Of a DNA stretch of 64,000 nucleotides, positions 30,946 to 47,619 are shown piece by piece. The position numbers were made by a program, and so were the translations under genes. Within the stretch, counting starts at the first letter, position 1, and each line of letters begins with the position of its first letter. The notes below the pieces were generated by a model that saw only the letters and a program-made list of their open reading frames with translations, searched no databases and had not been told where the DNA came from. Source of the DNA: Chara braunii (lineage: Eukaryota > Streptophyta > Charophyceae > Charales > Characeae); NCBI GenBank assembly GCA_003427395.1, contig BFEA01000453.1:777334-841333 (forward strand), written 5' to 3'.

Positions 30946-32634
30946 TGCACCTGCCCGAATTCGAGGGAAGACTTCGCCCTCCTTTGTCATTACGATCGGA
31001 GAGCGTTTCCTTCCCGCTGTTTAGCCCCCTTACTTGAACTGGACCTGGCTGAGCAAGCGGCCAGGGTACGCTCACATACTGGGAGCTAAGGCAGGGAGGA
31101 GGGGCAGCCGAGTAGAGGCAGAAGGAGGATTCTTGCTATGAACCGGTCTGCATCCTAGCGAGAGGTTCAATTATTTTGCCCATTGCATCTACGGGGTTGC
31201 TGCAGGTAGGGTGGTGAAGGTGGAAGCTTGTTTGCTATCGGGCGCGCTGCTCCTTTTGCCAACGGGTAACCCTCCCTCTCCGACCCGGGGCATGTGGGCG
31301 GCAACTCGTGCACCGGGTTGTATCCTAGCAGAAGGTTCAATCTCAGTCGTATCTCTGATGTATGCAGGGACTTACCTGGGGGTCCGGGCGTAGCCCATTC
31401 TATAAGTAGCGGTGGAGCAAGGCCAACCGTGTAGTGCAAGTCTGGCTGCTGGCCGAGGGGCAGGGCCCCTACCAGGAGGAGAGGCAGCGGGAGGGCTACA
31501 GGCTGAGTGTCTGGTGAGCGTGCCGTGTACCGGACATGGTCGCGGCAAGGCAAGTTTAACGGCTGGCTGTAACGACGCTCATTCTGCGGAACGAAGTAAT
31601 TAGGCATACTTACCTGTTGGTCAGCCTGTGGCAACAAGAGAACCGCGCCAGTCCTGGGTGTTCTACCAGCGGGGGAATGGGAGTAAACGTTGTTGTGCAT
31701 GAGCTTGCCTCATTGGTTGTGCCCAGACTGTTGGTTGCTATTGGGCGGCGGCTATTGCTATTGCCACTGGGTGCGGCTGCTACCGGCGGCTACGGCTGTT
31801 GTTGCTGGCCGCCACTGAATAATGTTGCTGCTAGCAACTACAGCTGTTACTAGGAGTCGCCGCCGTTGCTGTTGACCATCACTGAGCACGACTGCTGCGT
31901 ACGGGTTACTGTTGCGGGTCACTGCTTGCTGCAAGCCGTTAAGGGACTGTTACCGACTGATGGGTGGTTGAGGCTACGCTAAGGAAGGGTGTGGGGGTTC
32001 AGAGGAGTAGTCGGGCTTAGGAAGGGAGCGTGGTGCTACGGGTTGAAGGCTCGTCAGGAGGGGTTACCTCAACAGCCTGACTTCTTTGAGCAAGCCGTCA
32101 GTCGACCACCATTGTGGGGCCCTCAGGCGCTGAAGGATAGAAGACCCTCTCAAGCGAGTTGAGTGTATCTTCCTTGGATCTTGAGAGTCTCGTACCTCTC
32201 TTTCTGGCCTTCATCCTACTCTAAATCTAGTCCTCTGGGTCTGAGAGGAAGGCGGCAGGCAAGGCTACGGCCTGTAATCCGCGCCAAGGCCTCTGTGGGA
32301 GGTTCGCCCCACCGATTGCGGGAGCTCTGCCGGGACTCAGGAGGAGTCATGGAGGCAGGGAACTGAGTGGTAATTCCCCGACTCCTTTTATAAACCCCGT
32401 TATAACCCCTATCTGTGCATCCTTCTATGGTTGACTGAGTGTATTGCATGAATCCTGTACTTGGTTTTGAGTTTGAGTTTCAGGACATAAGTCAGACTAA
32501 AGTGAGGGAATATATGTACAACCTCAGTTTCAGTTTCTTTGACTGCGTAAAGGCAGATTTGTATCAGAAAGGAGGTTGCATCTGGGGGAAGGTTGGGAGG
32601 AAGGCAGTATTGTATGTAGACTGATTGGGTCGCT

Positions 32635-33580
32635 GAGGCTGGGAGGTCCTCATAAGTTTGGGGAAGCCCAGCGCTTTGTTTATTTTGGGTTGCATGGAGC
32701 CTCAGGCCGCTCTGTAAGCTTAGGTAGCCTGAAGCTCTGGAGGCTGGGATGTCCCCATAAGTTTGGGGAAACCCAGTGCTATGAACTGTACGGAGAGTCA
32801 GGACGCTGTATAAGTTTAGGTGACCTGACTGCTCTGACTTGTGAGGGTTGATTGTGTTTGACTTTCAGGGGTTCAGGGCGCTCTATAAGTTTAGGTACCC
32901 TGGGTCGCCTTGTTTATCTGGGAGTTCCTTCTGTTTTTTTTTTTTTTTTCTGAACGAGGAGGTCTGAACTGCTCAATAAGTTTAGGTGGTTCGACCCTTC
33001 TCTTGTTTTGTTTTGAGGGAGTAATTCTGGCAGTGGACAAGTCGCTCTATAAGTTTAGGTAGCCTGACCTACTGCCTCGCACAGATTGGATCAGAGAGAA
33101 ACGAACCTGGCAAAGGATCAGACCGCTCTATAAGTTTAGGTAGTCTGACCCAATGCCTCGCACATGTTGGAACCCAGGGGCTATAATTCAGTTATATTAT
33201 ATTATTATGCTATTAAGAACAGGCTAGTCAGACTGCTCTATAAGTTTAGGTAGCCTGACTATAGCTTATCACAATTAAAGAGAGTATAATTAGGAGATAT
33301 AATTGGAGGTAAACCTTGGCAGGCTGAGCAGTGTTCTAAGTTGAGCGGCTCGACCCTATGCCCACTTGAAGATTAAGGTCAGAGAGATATATATAACTTG
33401 GCGATTTAAACAGTTCAGGGCGACTAGAGTGGTTTAGTCATGTGCCCAAAGAAGAGAGAAGTATTAGTGGCCTCTGTTTGTGTATACCTGGACAAGTCAG
33501 AACGCTCTATAAGTTTAGATATTCTGACTTTGGGTCTGGCTAAGTTAGGCGCGCTCTGTAAGTTCAGGTGCCCTGACCTA
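32635..33580 (+). repeat. Hairpin array of LTR3, dialect CTATAAGTTTAGGT
   Basis: Eleven copies of CTNTAAGTTTAGG-like loop occur at about 32651, 32713, 32753, 32808, 32884, 32975, 33047, 33127, 33237, 33504 and 33553. Arms differ per unit: AGTCAGG/CCTGACT (32808 unit), TAGTCAG/CTGACTA (33237), AAGTCAGAA/TTCTGACTT (33504), CAGGG/CCCTG (32884), GCTGGG/CCCAGC (32651). The loop differs from LTR1 at the same positions in most units (AGGTAG against GGGTGG). Confidence 0.8.
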
Positions 33581-33839
33581 TGCCTTATGTAAGTTGGGTA
33601 TAAAGGGGTAACTCACCGAGGAAGCATGGACTATTGTTTGCTAAAGGAGCTTGGGGTTGGTGAGAGTACTTACCTTTGTGGTTTGGCCTGCATGTGACTG
33701 AGTGAGATTACTACTTGGTCTGGGTTTCAGATTGACAGGTAGTTGCTTTAGAGGCTCGCCACGTGCTAGAGCGATAGGAGTTAGTTAAATTCCTGCATTT
33801 TATGGGCTGACTTTATTTTACGTAGTTCGATTCTTGCAT

Positions 33840-34440
33840 TTTCTGAGACTCATTGTTATACTTGGGTTTGTATAAATTTTGGAAAGTTACTTTCTCTACG
33901 GGAAGCGCTGCCGAAATTTCCACAGATTCAAGAAGTTGGACAATTTTGACTTGTCAAAGCTCAACTTGTTTTTTCTTTATATCTTACTAAGTAAAAATTT
34001 GGAAAGTCTCATTTTCTAAAGGCAGTGCTGCCCAAATTTTTGCTAATTCAGGGAGCTAGACAAAATTGGACTTTGGGAAGTCAAAGTTAGTCTTAAGTTT
34101 TAGACTTAGCGTTGTATAAATGTTGGGAAAGCATTTTTTTAGACAGAGTGTTGCCGAAATTTCTGCAAAACTAAGGAGTTAGTCAGATTTTGTCTAAGTT
34201 GAACTCAAAGTTGGGGGCTGAGTTCAAATTTGACTTGGTATAAATCTGGAAAATCCCCAATTCCAAAGGGGATGCTGCCCAAATTTCTTCTAATTCAGGG
34301 AGTTAGACAAAATTTGACTTTCCAGAGTTATAAATTACTCCTGCTTTTGATATTTGAGCTTGTATAAATTCTGAAAAATCACTTTTCCTACGGGAAGCGC
34401 TGCCGAAAGTTTTTTGAATTAGAGGAGTTAGATTATAGTT
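33840..34440 (+). repeat. Second hairpin array of LTR3
   Basis: GGGAAGCGCTGCCGAAATTT at about 33900 and GGGAAGCGCTGCCGAAAGTT at about 34391, with diverged units between, have the same spacing and alternation as LTR1 3607-4165. Confidence 0.7.
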
Positions 34441-35504
34441 TGACAGGTGACGATTTTGGCGATCCACCCTGAATAGGGGAGATTCTGCAATTAGTCTACC
34501 TTTGCTTTGGGCACTGACTTAGAGGCAGGCTTGAACTTAGTTGGCAGGTAGCTTTGAGTGAGAACGTACTATGGAGGTTTATCCCCTATATGCTGATGAT
34601 TTAGCTTGGGCATTTGACCTATCTTGTGTTACAGGTCCTTTGGGGTGTCTGATTCAAGATCAGGACTAGATTCAGCTTGATCCCTTGAGGATCATCTTCT
34701 GTTATCACTGGTAACAGGTCGGTTGTCGATTCGTCGGTCTACGACTCAATTCCAACTCACTCTCTATATCCAACCTAAAAGGCTTTAGCCCTGGTGACTT
34801 TATTGTTTGTTGAGGGTTTCACCCGGACTTTTATTAAATGGTCATTTGACAAAGGTACTGAGTATTTAATTATGGTTGGTTGGACAGGAGACTGGGGCTT
34901 GCATGGCTAAAGCAACGGGTATGAGTGCGGAGATTGGTTGGGGTTGACTCCGTGTAACGCGTGTTTTGTCGTTCAATTCTTTATGTAATTGCAGGTATGT
35001 CATGTGACTCGAATTTTTGGATTTGTATTGCCTGCGATCCCATACACATACATATGGTTGTGAGGAGTCTCACTGTGCCTGTGAGAAGTGATCGTCGCAA
35101 CTCTACCCCACTCATGAGTGTACGTGTGGGTGCACTTACGATGAAAGTTTGCGTAGCCTAAGGGGCCCATGTTAAAAAATATGTTTAAAGGTTAAGATTG
35201 AGAGGCACAGGGAAGACCCTCTCTTCTGTCTATTTGCGTCTTGGGGTTTTCTTAGTCGGACGTTGGTCCTGGGCCGAGATTCAAGGTCCTTGCCCAGGAC
35301 ATCCCCAGCCCTAGACTCTGCAGGGGAGGAGTTTCCCCTCGTACAGAGCCTATTTGCATTGGTCGTCGAGACACCCCACCCTGAAGGCGGAAATGTCGCG
35401 AGGGCCGAACGGCGAGTCCTTTAGCCGTTCAATATCGTGAGGAGTGACCCCTTACGATACATTCCTTCAGCCATTCAATATCGCGAGGCCGGAGCCGCAA
35501 TTAC

Positions 35505-36165
35505 CACTTATGACTGGCATCGTTGGTTGGTATGGAACTGGCTCGTAGTCGCGCGGCTTTATGTTAGAATCCCGCGCGCGATGCTTTGCCGTCCCAACAT
35601 CTAGAAGTTATGGGATCGTCGGGCTCGCACGTAGGCGCAATGCTTGGGATTATTGCTGGCCGCTGGCATCACCCGAAGAGGGGAGGGTACCCCAAGGTCA
35701 CGATTTCTTTTGAAGTAGGGGGACCTCCGCCCTATCCCTTTTTTTGTGCTTTGTTTACTTTTTAGAGGTTATCATGGTTGGACGTTATAGTCCGTGGCAG
35801 CCGTCAAAGTCAAACCCCTTGACTTCCACCCAGGCCTAGAGTAGGACTTATCCCCACGACCGCAAGAAACGACTGCCACCACAGGTGCGGACCTGTGTAC
35901 CACCCGCTCTGCATAAGGTGCAGAAGAGGGTGTGTGGTCTTCAACCGCGTGTGGCGGCTGTCTAGCGTCGAGAGATTAACCCTCAAGTCGTGTGACAGCC
36001 GACCCTCGAGATTAACGAGGGCTGCGCGAGTGTGGGTACCATATAGTACGCCATCATCGCGACCGCTTGCGTACGCTTGCATTGCGAGTTGATATGAGGT
36101 AGTCCTTCGTCCGCGCGGTTTTATACTAAGTCTCACGCGTGACGCCCATTTGATTTCCGCATCGG
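35505..36165 (+). promoter_or_regulatory. Two promoter-like modules of LTR3
   Basis: First: CTTTATGTT at about 35557-35565 between GCGCGG and CGCGCGCG. Second: starts GGTTGGACGTTATAGTCC (35775) and has TTTTATACT at 36119-36127. Both keep GAAGTTATGGG or AAAGTTATGGG downstream. Duplication therefore predates the split of LTR1 and LTR3. Confidence 0.45.
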
Positions 36166-36929
36166 AAAGTTATGGGCTGGCTACCGAGGGGCTAGGAGCG
36201 TTGTCGCGTTGCTTGTGTTGTGTCGTTTTGCGTGTGTGTATGTGTGTGTGTGTGTGTGTTTTTTTGTGTCGTAAAGTGGTGTGCGTGTGGCGTGAGGGAT
36301 GCGTCCTAGTCGACCGACGTCGGACCGCGCTTGGGACTTCAGCCCCCCAAGATGTTGGTTCGCGTGCGGGTCCGATAGGCGTATTACCGCAAGTACCCCC
36401 TATGCTATAGCGAACGAGAAACGCCCTCGGCTGGTCTACCTCTGCGATTGCAACCGCGTAGCCTTCGTACTGTGGACTGGTAGCTCGGCGGGGATACGCC
36501 TACCGAAGGGAGGTGACAGCTCCCGTAAGGTGAAGGTAATTTGTGCCTCGCGTAGGCCCTATCCTGTCGTAGGGGCTCGCGAGAGGTATGGCTGGCGCAC
36601 TCAGCCGGAGCGGCCTAAGGAAGCTCCATATACGTGCTTCGTGGCGAGGTTCGTCCAACTCCTGCGTGACGCGGCCGAGAGGGTCCCGCACTGCCACGTG
36701 CGGCGCCGGACCGATGCGCTCGACACCGTCCTCCATCAATATTGGACCATTTAGAATAACCTGTTACATTCCTCGTCAAAGTTTCACTTTCGCCAGACAT
36801 ATGAAATTTCATTTAATTTTTCCGTTTCAACTTTTTCGTTATTTTTTAAAACTTTTACAAAAATCAGAAAGTGTGGGATCATCCCATAAGGCTCCGGTCC
36901 ACCAACCCTCTTAGTAACTCTCAAAACCA

Positions 36930-37301
36930 TCAATACCCGCCCACCGATTTGACTTACAAGTGGCACCGAAATATGAAAAAAGTGTGTCAAATTGCCTCAA
37001 TTTATTTTTTTGAGGACCTTCTAATTTTTATATTTTTATGAGCATTTTGCTGAGCATGAAAAACTGTCATCCACTATTTTCGTCCTACCGACTTTCGAAG
37101 GTCACAAAGAAATGAGTTTTTAACTGTTGGGGAAAGTGATGGTTTATGTACTCAAATATTCAATGTCACAACAAAATAATTTATCAGTATTAGCTTCCTT
37201 CACTAGTAAACTAGTATCCACTGTCTACGTATGAGCATGGGGAACGCAACCCTAAGGTAGCCAAAGCAACGGGACTAAGCGCACGCACCAGGGAGGGAAA
37301 G

Positions 37302-37345
<44 letters not shown>

Positions 37346-37740
37346 AAAAAAAAAAAAAATGTTAAATGGTACAGTTAAAGTATAAGTTAAATTGTGATTG
37401 TGATTTATTTCGCTTTTTTTTTTTTTTTTTTTTTTAAATATCACAACAAAATCTATGAGCACTATAAGTTTTAGGTTTTTTAATGCATTCTTTTAAGCGT
37501 GAAAAATCAATGGCGTTTTGTTTTTTTTTTCCGTTGGCGCCCACATGACTGAGTGACAAAAATGAAAAATTCGTCGAATTAACGTAACAATGATTGGTTA
37601 AAAAAAAAAAAAAAAAAATCCTGATATTTTTTATTAAAATACCACACAACCTAATCTATGGATTCGCATATTTTTATTTTTTATTGTAAACTCCTCCGAG
37701 CATAAAAAGCGTCAAAATTGCCTTTTGCAAAATATTTATT
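36930..37740. repeat. AT-rich degenerate repeats and (GA)n/(A)n/(T)n tracts
   Basis: Segments around AATCTATG...TTTTAAGCGTGAAAAATC...CACATGACTGAGTGACAAAAA recur in diverged form at 36930-37100 and 37435-37740. A GAGAGA run lies at 37312-37340. The same pattern occurs inside LTR4 at 59600-60130. Confidence 0.55.
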
Positions 37741-38574
37741 TCGTTGCGACTTCCCCGATCTTACCAGCCTTGACCTCCCTGCTTTTAGAAGTAGGGCCTC
37801 AATGCCTGGGTCTGAGGGTTCTTTTGCGTTCACATGCAAGGGGGGACCGATCCTCTAATTTTGTTCCCACTCTGGTTCTACGCGCGATAACTGTAGGTAG
37901 CCTGTAAAAATGAGATGGACCGGTCCCTCAACAACTTTCCCATTAAAACCCACGTGTGAGCCGGTCCCCCAACGTAGAAAATGTGTCATTTTGACACAGA
38001 CGCCGAAACCTACTATATCGCAACCTTTGGGTTGAGAATAACTTCATAGTTATACGATGGTTGACATTGATGACACATACTTTGGCATATGAGTAAACCT
38101 CTTCAATTGAGCTTTAAAATTATTGTAGTTTTGCACTGTACTATTTTACCAGAAGTTTTAGCATTTCAAATTGAAGACTTACTATAATTAATCTTCACGG
38201 TAAACACTTTGGTTTACCTATAATCTTTTTTACACGTACACAACCTGTACTCTTTATTATGTTATTTTATGTTGAGATATGCTCATAAGGTAGAAAAAGA
38301 GCAAGTTAACCATGATTCAATATAACTCAATGGAAATTGTTGATGTTTTATTGAACACGAGGTGAGTTGCACCTTTGTGCTTGATGTGTTGTTGTTTGTA
38401 TTTGAGAGGAAAATGATTGGAGAGGGTCCTCGTTGACGAACCACTCAATGACCCTATCGAAAACTCTCTCTAAAAGGTACAATCTTACCATCATTTTCCT
38501 GTCAATCCCAGACTTCAATAACCTCAATTCTTGAAGAAATCGAAACTCCGTAAAATTTTTGGATAATTTTTTTT
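37741..38574. other. AT-rich spacer, no gene seen
   Basis: No coding frame, repeat core or RNA recognised. Confidence 0.5.
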
Positions 38575-38812
38575 ATTTATGTGTGTCATTCTTGTGCAGG
38601 GACTATGCTAATCTCGTGGGGCTGATTTCGGCCGTGTGCTCAAGATGATCATGCGGTCGAAATTGACCGCGGCACATGCCTCCTGACCGGGCCGCTCCCA
38701 AAAGGAAGTCGCCAAGGTAGCACGACGTCAGGCCCGAACTTGATATTTACAGGGCAATAGTCTGGCATGTTAACCTACCGGGCTAACTCCTACTTCACCC
38801 TGAATAATAGCG
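38575..38812 (-). pseudogene. tRNA-like plus U6-like composite relic
   Basis: On the minus strand, AGTTAGCCCGGTAGG (A-box-like, about 38775-38790) and AAGTTCGGGCC (B-box-like, about 38730-38740) are followed about 100 bases later by GAGATTAGCATAGTCCCTGC and ACAAGAATGACACACA, the U6 core. An A-run ends it. The same order occurs on the plus strand at 52140-52365. Confidence 0.5.
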
Positions 38813-40533
38813 ACTTTTTCGTTTGAAGAGCCCAAGCCCATCGTAGTTGAACGACTTGCAATCCGACAAATTTCGACCTTCCCCTGCTACTCAATCAACC
38901 GACCGCTGACCCCCAGAGCAAAAAGCGGTCCATCTTAACAAGGTAAGATGTAGGCCCCCACAATACACAAGTGTCAGTTCAAATCCTAGCGGGACAATTT
39001 TTTAAATAAAACAAGTTTGAATACCCACACTCTTGCGCCTCGACTATTTTTTTTTTTTTTTTTTAACCCTGAATCGCGCAGCTTAACAGCCGTGTGTCAC
39101 AATTTTTAATAGAATAAGTTTATTCTTAATACCTCAGACGGTCGCGTGCCTCTACGGCCTCGTCAAACGTGGAGCCAGTTGGTTACACCACTGATCCTCG
39201 TCGTCACCCTCGCAGGCTGTAGACATCCGGAAAGCGTTTTAGTTCCTTGGTCGCAGGTCTGGTCGAAATAAAGTTTGGCAAAGACCTCATTCTCATCAAG
39301 TCAACTCATTCAAACAAAATCATACCGACAGCGAGACAATCTCCGACATTGAAAGTCACGAGCAGATACTCTTGAAAAGGTTTTTGCTCCGACAATGTTT
39401 TTTTTGTGTTTGTGTTGAGCGGTGTTGTTCGATTGGCAGCACGACAATTGCGGCATTCTAAGTGGGGCCACGCTGCAAAATTTTAGGAGTGTCGACAACA
39501 CTATTTTCGAGGAGAAGTGTCACCAAGATTTTGCAGCACAGGAAATCCACCACTGTGATGTGTGAGCAAATGGTGGTGCTGCCAGACAATCGTGATACTG
39601 ATTTTGACGACACGGTGAGCGGCAGTGCCACATTTAGTTTTTTTAAGTGTGCAGCGGTGGTGGACCATTCTAGTGTGACCCCGCGGTGATGTGAGTGTTG
39701 GTGCACATTTTGGGCCCGGATAAGGGACCCTTTTTCGTGTAACGGTGAAGGATTAATTTTTTTTGCGGTAATTTTGTGCGCGTCATCGATATTTGAAGAG
39801 GCAAAGCTATTGGTACCACCGCATAAGACGGTTGACCTTGATGTGAGGAATTTACCTTGGGCCAGTGGAACAACGACTTTGTTTTGAGTGCGTGTATTTT
39901 GTTTGGAGGTTGTCGGAACTCGTGGCGGGTGCGGCGGAGTAGTCATTGGAGCTCGTGGCACACAGGATTTTCACCCTAGGCCACCTTTAAATTTTTTTTC
40001 GGTGTACGATGCGAGCGGTAAAGGTGTGGGACCGTCCAGGACCACTTGATATTATTTTAGGATCATAGTGGGTTTAAGCAATGGTTGTTCAAGACGTTAG
40101 AGCCATGTAGTGCTCATTGGTGAGAATACCCCCCTCGAGGATTATCTTACTTGAATCTTTTCAGGGACAACCCTTGCTTATTCGAACACCTAGAGAAGGA
40201 GGCGAACCGCCATTCCGTGAAAACGACCACGAATGATGAATTTGTGGGTTGCATATTTTGGGCTTCAAAGGCGGTTATTTTTTTGTTTTTGATTTAAATA
40301 GTACTTGGCTTTCTTGAATGAGTCGATTCAAACTTCTCTCAAGGTCAGTTGTTTGACTTAGACTTCCCTTCACACTTTGTATGAACCCACAGTTGCTTGA
40401 CCCTGTTTATTGAATGTTTGTTGAAAAAGAAAAAAACAAGTGTGTTCACATATGAATGAGAAAGTATGACTTGGGTATAGGGTTGCATCGGTATCCTTTG
40501 GACTTGTTTGTTTTGCTTTGAACGACCATTTCA
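38813..40533. other. Spacer, no gene seen
   Basis: Contains a weak tRNA-3'-like GTGTCAGTTCAAATCCTAGC (38968-38987) followed by a T-run, and a 167-codon minus-strand frame (39458-39961) without recognisable domain. Nothing else is supported. Confidence 0.45.
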
Positions 40534-41087
40534 TCAAAATGAACATTTTTTATTTTTTGAACGAAATTGAAACCGAGTTTTTTGGCCGAAAACTCGTTAA
40601 ACTTTGTTGTTCTTGAGGGTCCAGCGTAGACCCCCTAGCCTATGTTCCCCCCAGGCCGCGGCCGGGTCCGGCCTAGGCCTAGGCCCGGGACCCCCCCGGC
40701 CGCGAATTTTCGGTCGAGGCCGCGACCGATCGGGGAGGCGGTTTTGGGAGCGGAAGCGGGTTTACGGTGGTGGTGGTGGGGGGGGCACCCCCTCGAAGTG
40801 ACAGACCGTCGAAAAAATAAAAAACGGGGGGGTCCTACACATAGGCCTGGAAGGGCGGGCCGGGAAAATTCGTGCGTCCCCCGAGTGGCGTTTCTTCAAT
40901 GCTGGTGCGCAGGGAAGAGGGTCGGAAAAACATGAAAAAAAAAAAAAAACATTCAACCCCTGCGGGGGCGAGTTAACGGGGGTTGGATGGGGGTCGGGTT
41001 GGAGTGGGCAGGGCGGGCGGGTCAGGTGGGGGCTAGGGGGGGTGCGGAAGAAGAAGAAGAAGAAGAAGAAGAAGAAGAAAAGGGAAA

Positions 41088-41160
<73 letters not shown>

Positions 41161-41203
41161 CGTGCAAGCAGGCAGGGCGGCAGCCTAATAGCAACAGCAA
41201 GAA

Positions 41204-41251
41204 CTGTTGCCGTTTCAGATAAATGGCAGCATTTATCTGAAACGGCAACAG
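41204..41251. other. Perfect 22-bp palindrome with 4-base spacer
   Basis: Arms 41204-41225 and 41230-41251 are exact reverse complements around GCAG. The hairpin lies just after a (TC)n microsatellite within the inverted-repeat element. Confidence 0.9.
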
Positions 41252-41607
41252 ATTTGCCATGGCCCGGGCCTGGACCCACTGGCCCCCACACCCAGTGCCC
41301 CCACCCAGTGGCACTGAAACAGGGCCGAAACGGCCCCACGGGCCTTTTTTTTTTTGTTTTTTTTGTTCCGGTTTTTTTTTTTCCGCGCGGCGCGGAATGT
41401 CGGACACGAAAAAAAAAAATATGGGCATGTAGGGTTTTTTCAGCCCTACACGCCCTTTTTTTTTTCCGACGTGAAAAATCGAAAAAAAAATTGTTGCACC
41501 GGACTCGGCTGGTCGGCCGTGGCCGAACCCGGCTGATTTGGCCGACGGCCGAGGCCGTGGCCGACTTGACCCCCCCGACCGTGGTCGGGCGTGCAACATA
41601 GCCCCTA

Positions 41608-41693
41608 GCTGTACATGGACCTAGCTTGAGACCATGAACATCCAATCAGCCTTGTCTGGATGTACATGGTCTCAAGCTAAGTCAATGTACAGC
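41608..41693. other. 29-bp-arm hairpin (27 of 29 paired)
   Basis: Arms 41608-41636 and 41665-41693 pair with two mismatches around a 28-base centre that itself contains ACATCCA/TGGATGT. It is near the right TIR. A small-RNA precursor is possible but unproven. Confidence 0.8.
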
Positions 41694-41809
41694 CAAGGTA
41701 TTCAGCGTTTTACAAACGCCGGACTATGAGGAACAACTAATTTTGACAAGTTTTCTGTCAAAAAACTCGGTTTCAATTTCGTTCAAAAAATAAAAGATGT
41801 TCATTTTGA

Positions 41810-46320
<4,511 letters not shown>

Positions 46321-46339
46321 AACCGTTGTAACTTTTTTT

Positions 46340-46866
46340 TTTTTTCCTGAGTTATGTGTCAAAGGGATTAGGAATGGGTGATGGGTTTCATGCTTGGTTG
46401 AAACCGTCCTAGTTGGCCAGCGTCCGCTTCGTTCTTAGGAGATCAGCGCTCTAGGGGACGAACGATGTTCGAGTTCACTTGGCGTTTAACCAAGCATTTC
46501 CTATACTACAGCGAATTAATCAAGCGCCCTCAACTGATTTTCCTCTGCGATTGCATATAAAAGTTTTCACATGTGGGTCAGTAGCTCGATAGGGATACGC
46601 CCCAAAGGGTGGTGACAACCCCTTACGGAAGGTAAGTTGTGCCCCACAGGAACCTATCCTGTTATAGGGGACCGCGGGAGGTACGACCGACGCACCTGGC
46701 TGAAGCGGCGACGAGATGACATGACCACGTTCATTACGACAGTTCACAGGGTTGTTTTGCATTTCTTCAAGTTGTCTCTCGTTTTTGTTTTGTTTAACTC
46801 CTCCGTGACATGGTTGGGAGGGCTTTCGCCTTTTGCAAAAAAAAGGCGGGAGCCGATACGCTCGAC
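46340..46866 (+). repeat. 3'-end fragment of a giant-family LTR
   Basis: It follows LTR4 59335-60587 in order: GAGTTATGTGTCAAA, GGAGATCAGCGC, GGTCAGTAGCTCGATAGGG, GGTGACA hairpin, donor AAG/GTAAGT and CCTATCCTGTTATAGG, ending GATACGCTCGAC. It is the fifth copy of the structured leader in the window. Confidence 0.7.
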
Positions 46867-47619
46867 GGCGCGTTCCAAGAATGACACCCAACACCCCCAC
46901 TGCCTAAACACCATCAACATGCCCACTAAAGACAAAACGCTCACTTAGCAACCAACCTGTTCTCTTTTAAGCTGAAAGATTCGATCAATAACAATGAGGG
47001 CGCTAACTCCCTGAGTGAAGAAGAAGTCTGAATTTGATGGAAAAATTAACAAGTTGCCATGAAGATAACGACAGACAACGTCCCAAACCCCAACAACAAA
47101 TATATCAGCGCCTCAAGGTACTCGAGGTACATGAAACGGACATGAAGCGTCCAACACTGTCCTCAAGGTGGTCGACTGACCTCAACTACGGCCTCCAAGT
47201 AGTGAGGAAGATGATACTGTGTCAACTGCATTTCTTAGATGCATGTCACATGCCCGTTCCAAATATAAATGAAACAAAAAATAGAACGAAAGAACCATAC
47301 CCCTCACCAAACGAGATGCGACTGCCTCGTTCATGAACCAGTACATGACTTAGACCGTAGAAAAAAACAGTCAATGCCCCGATATTACAAAATTTATATA
47401 AAAAATCCTCGTGGGGACAAAGTCTACGCGAGTCACAAACGAGGGTCCATACCTTAACAAATTTACAAAAATTACATTATTATGTTACAACTCACCGAGA
47501 AATTGCAATTCATTGCATTCCGGGGAGCGAGGACCGGGAGTTAGGAGTGCTTACGAGGTAAACATTTGGGTAAGTGCCCTTTCTGTGCAGCCTCATGGAA
47601 CAATACATAAAACTTCACA
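46867..47619. other. Spacer, no gene seen
   Basis: Short frames only; may include the 3' end of the minus-strand chromovirus, but no motif supports this. Confidence 0.4.

Larger units (their letters stand above)
30946..36725 (+). mobile_element. LTR3: diverged giant LTR (solo or 3' LTR)
   Basis: Homology to LTR1 is clear from about 32100 (GGGGCCCTCAGGCG) to CGATGCGCTCGACA at 36712-36725, with all landmarks in order: hairpin arrays, GATTGCGGGAGCTCTGCCGG segment, promoter-like modules, leader. The first ~1.1 kb is only loosely similar, so the start is inferred from the purine tract. No PBS follows, so it is a 3' or solo LTR. Confidence 0.75.
40534..41809. mobile_element. Inverted-repeat (foldback or MITE-like) element with ~95-bp TIRs
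   Basis: The left end (40534-40628, starting TCAAAATGAACA) reappears inverted at 41717-41809 with good identity across TTTTTTGAACGAAATTGAAA. Inside are a C/G-rich palindromic stretch (40650-40710), GAA and (TC)n microsatellites (41049-41158) and three further hairpins. No transposase and no clear target duplication are seen. Confidence 0.65.

Noticed and set aside
37238-37290. CCTAAGGTAGCCAAAGC resembling a 25S rRNA segment
   Set aside because: The match covers only about 15-17 bases and flanks do not continue it.
38900-39000. tRNA-like sequence ending TTCAAATCC followed by a T-run
   Set aside because: No A box at suitable spacing and no acceptor-stem pairing found.
39458-39961. 167-codon minus-strand frame
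   Set aside because: No recognisable domain, unsupported composition, no homologous copy in the window.
41022-41645. Minus-strand frame of 207 codons in the inverted-repeat element
   Set aside because: Driven by (TC)n, GAA and homopolymer tracts; no domain.
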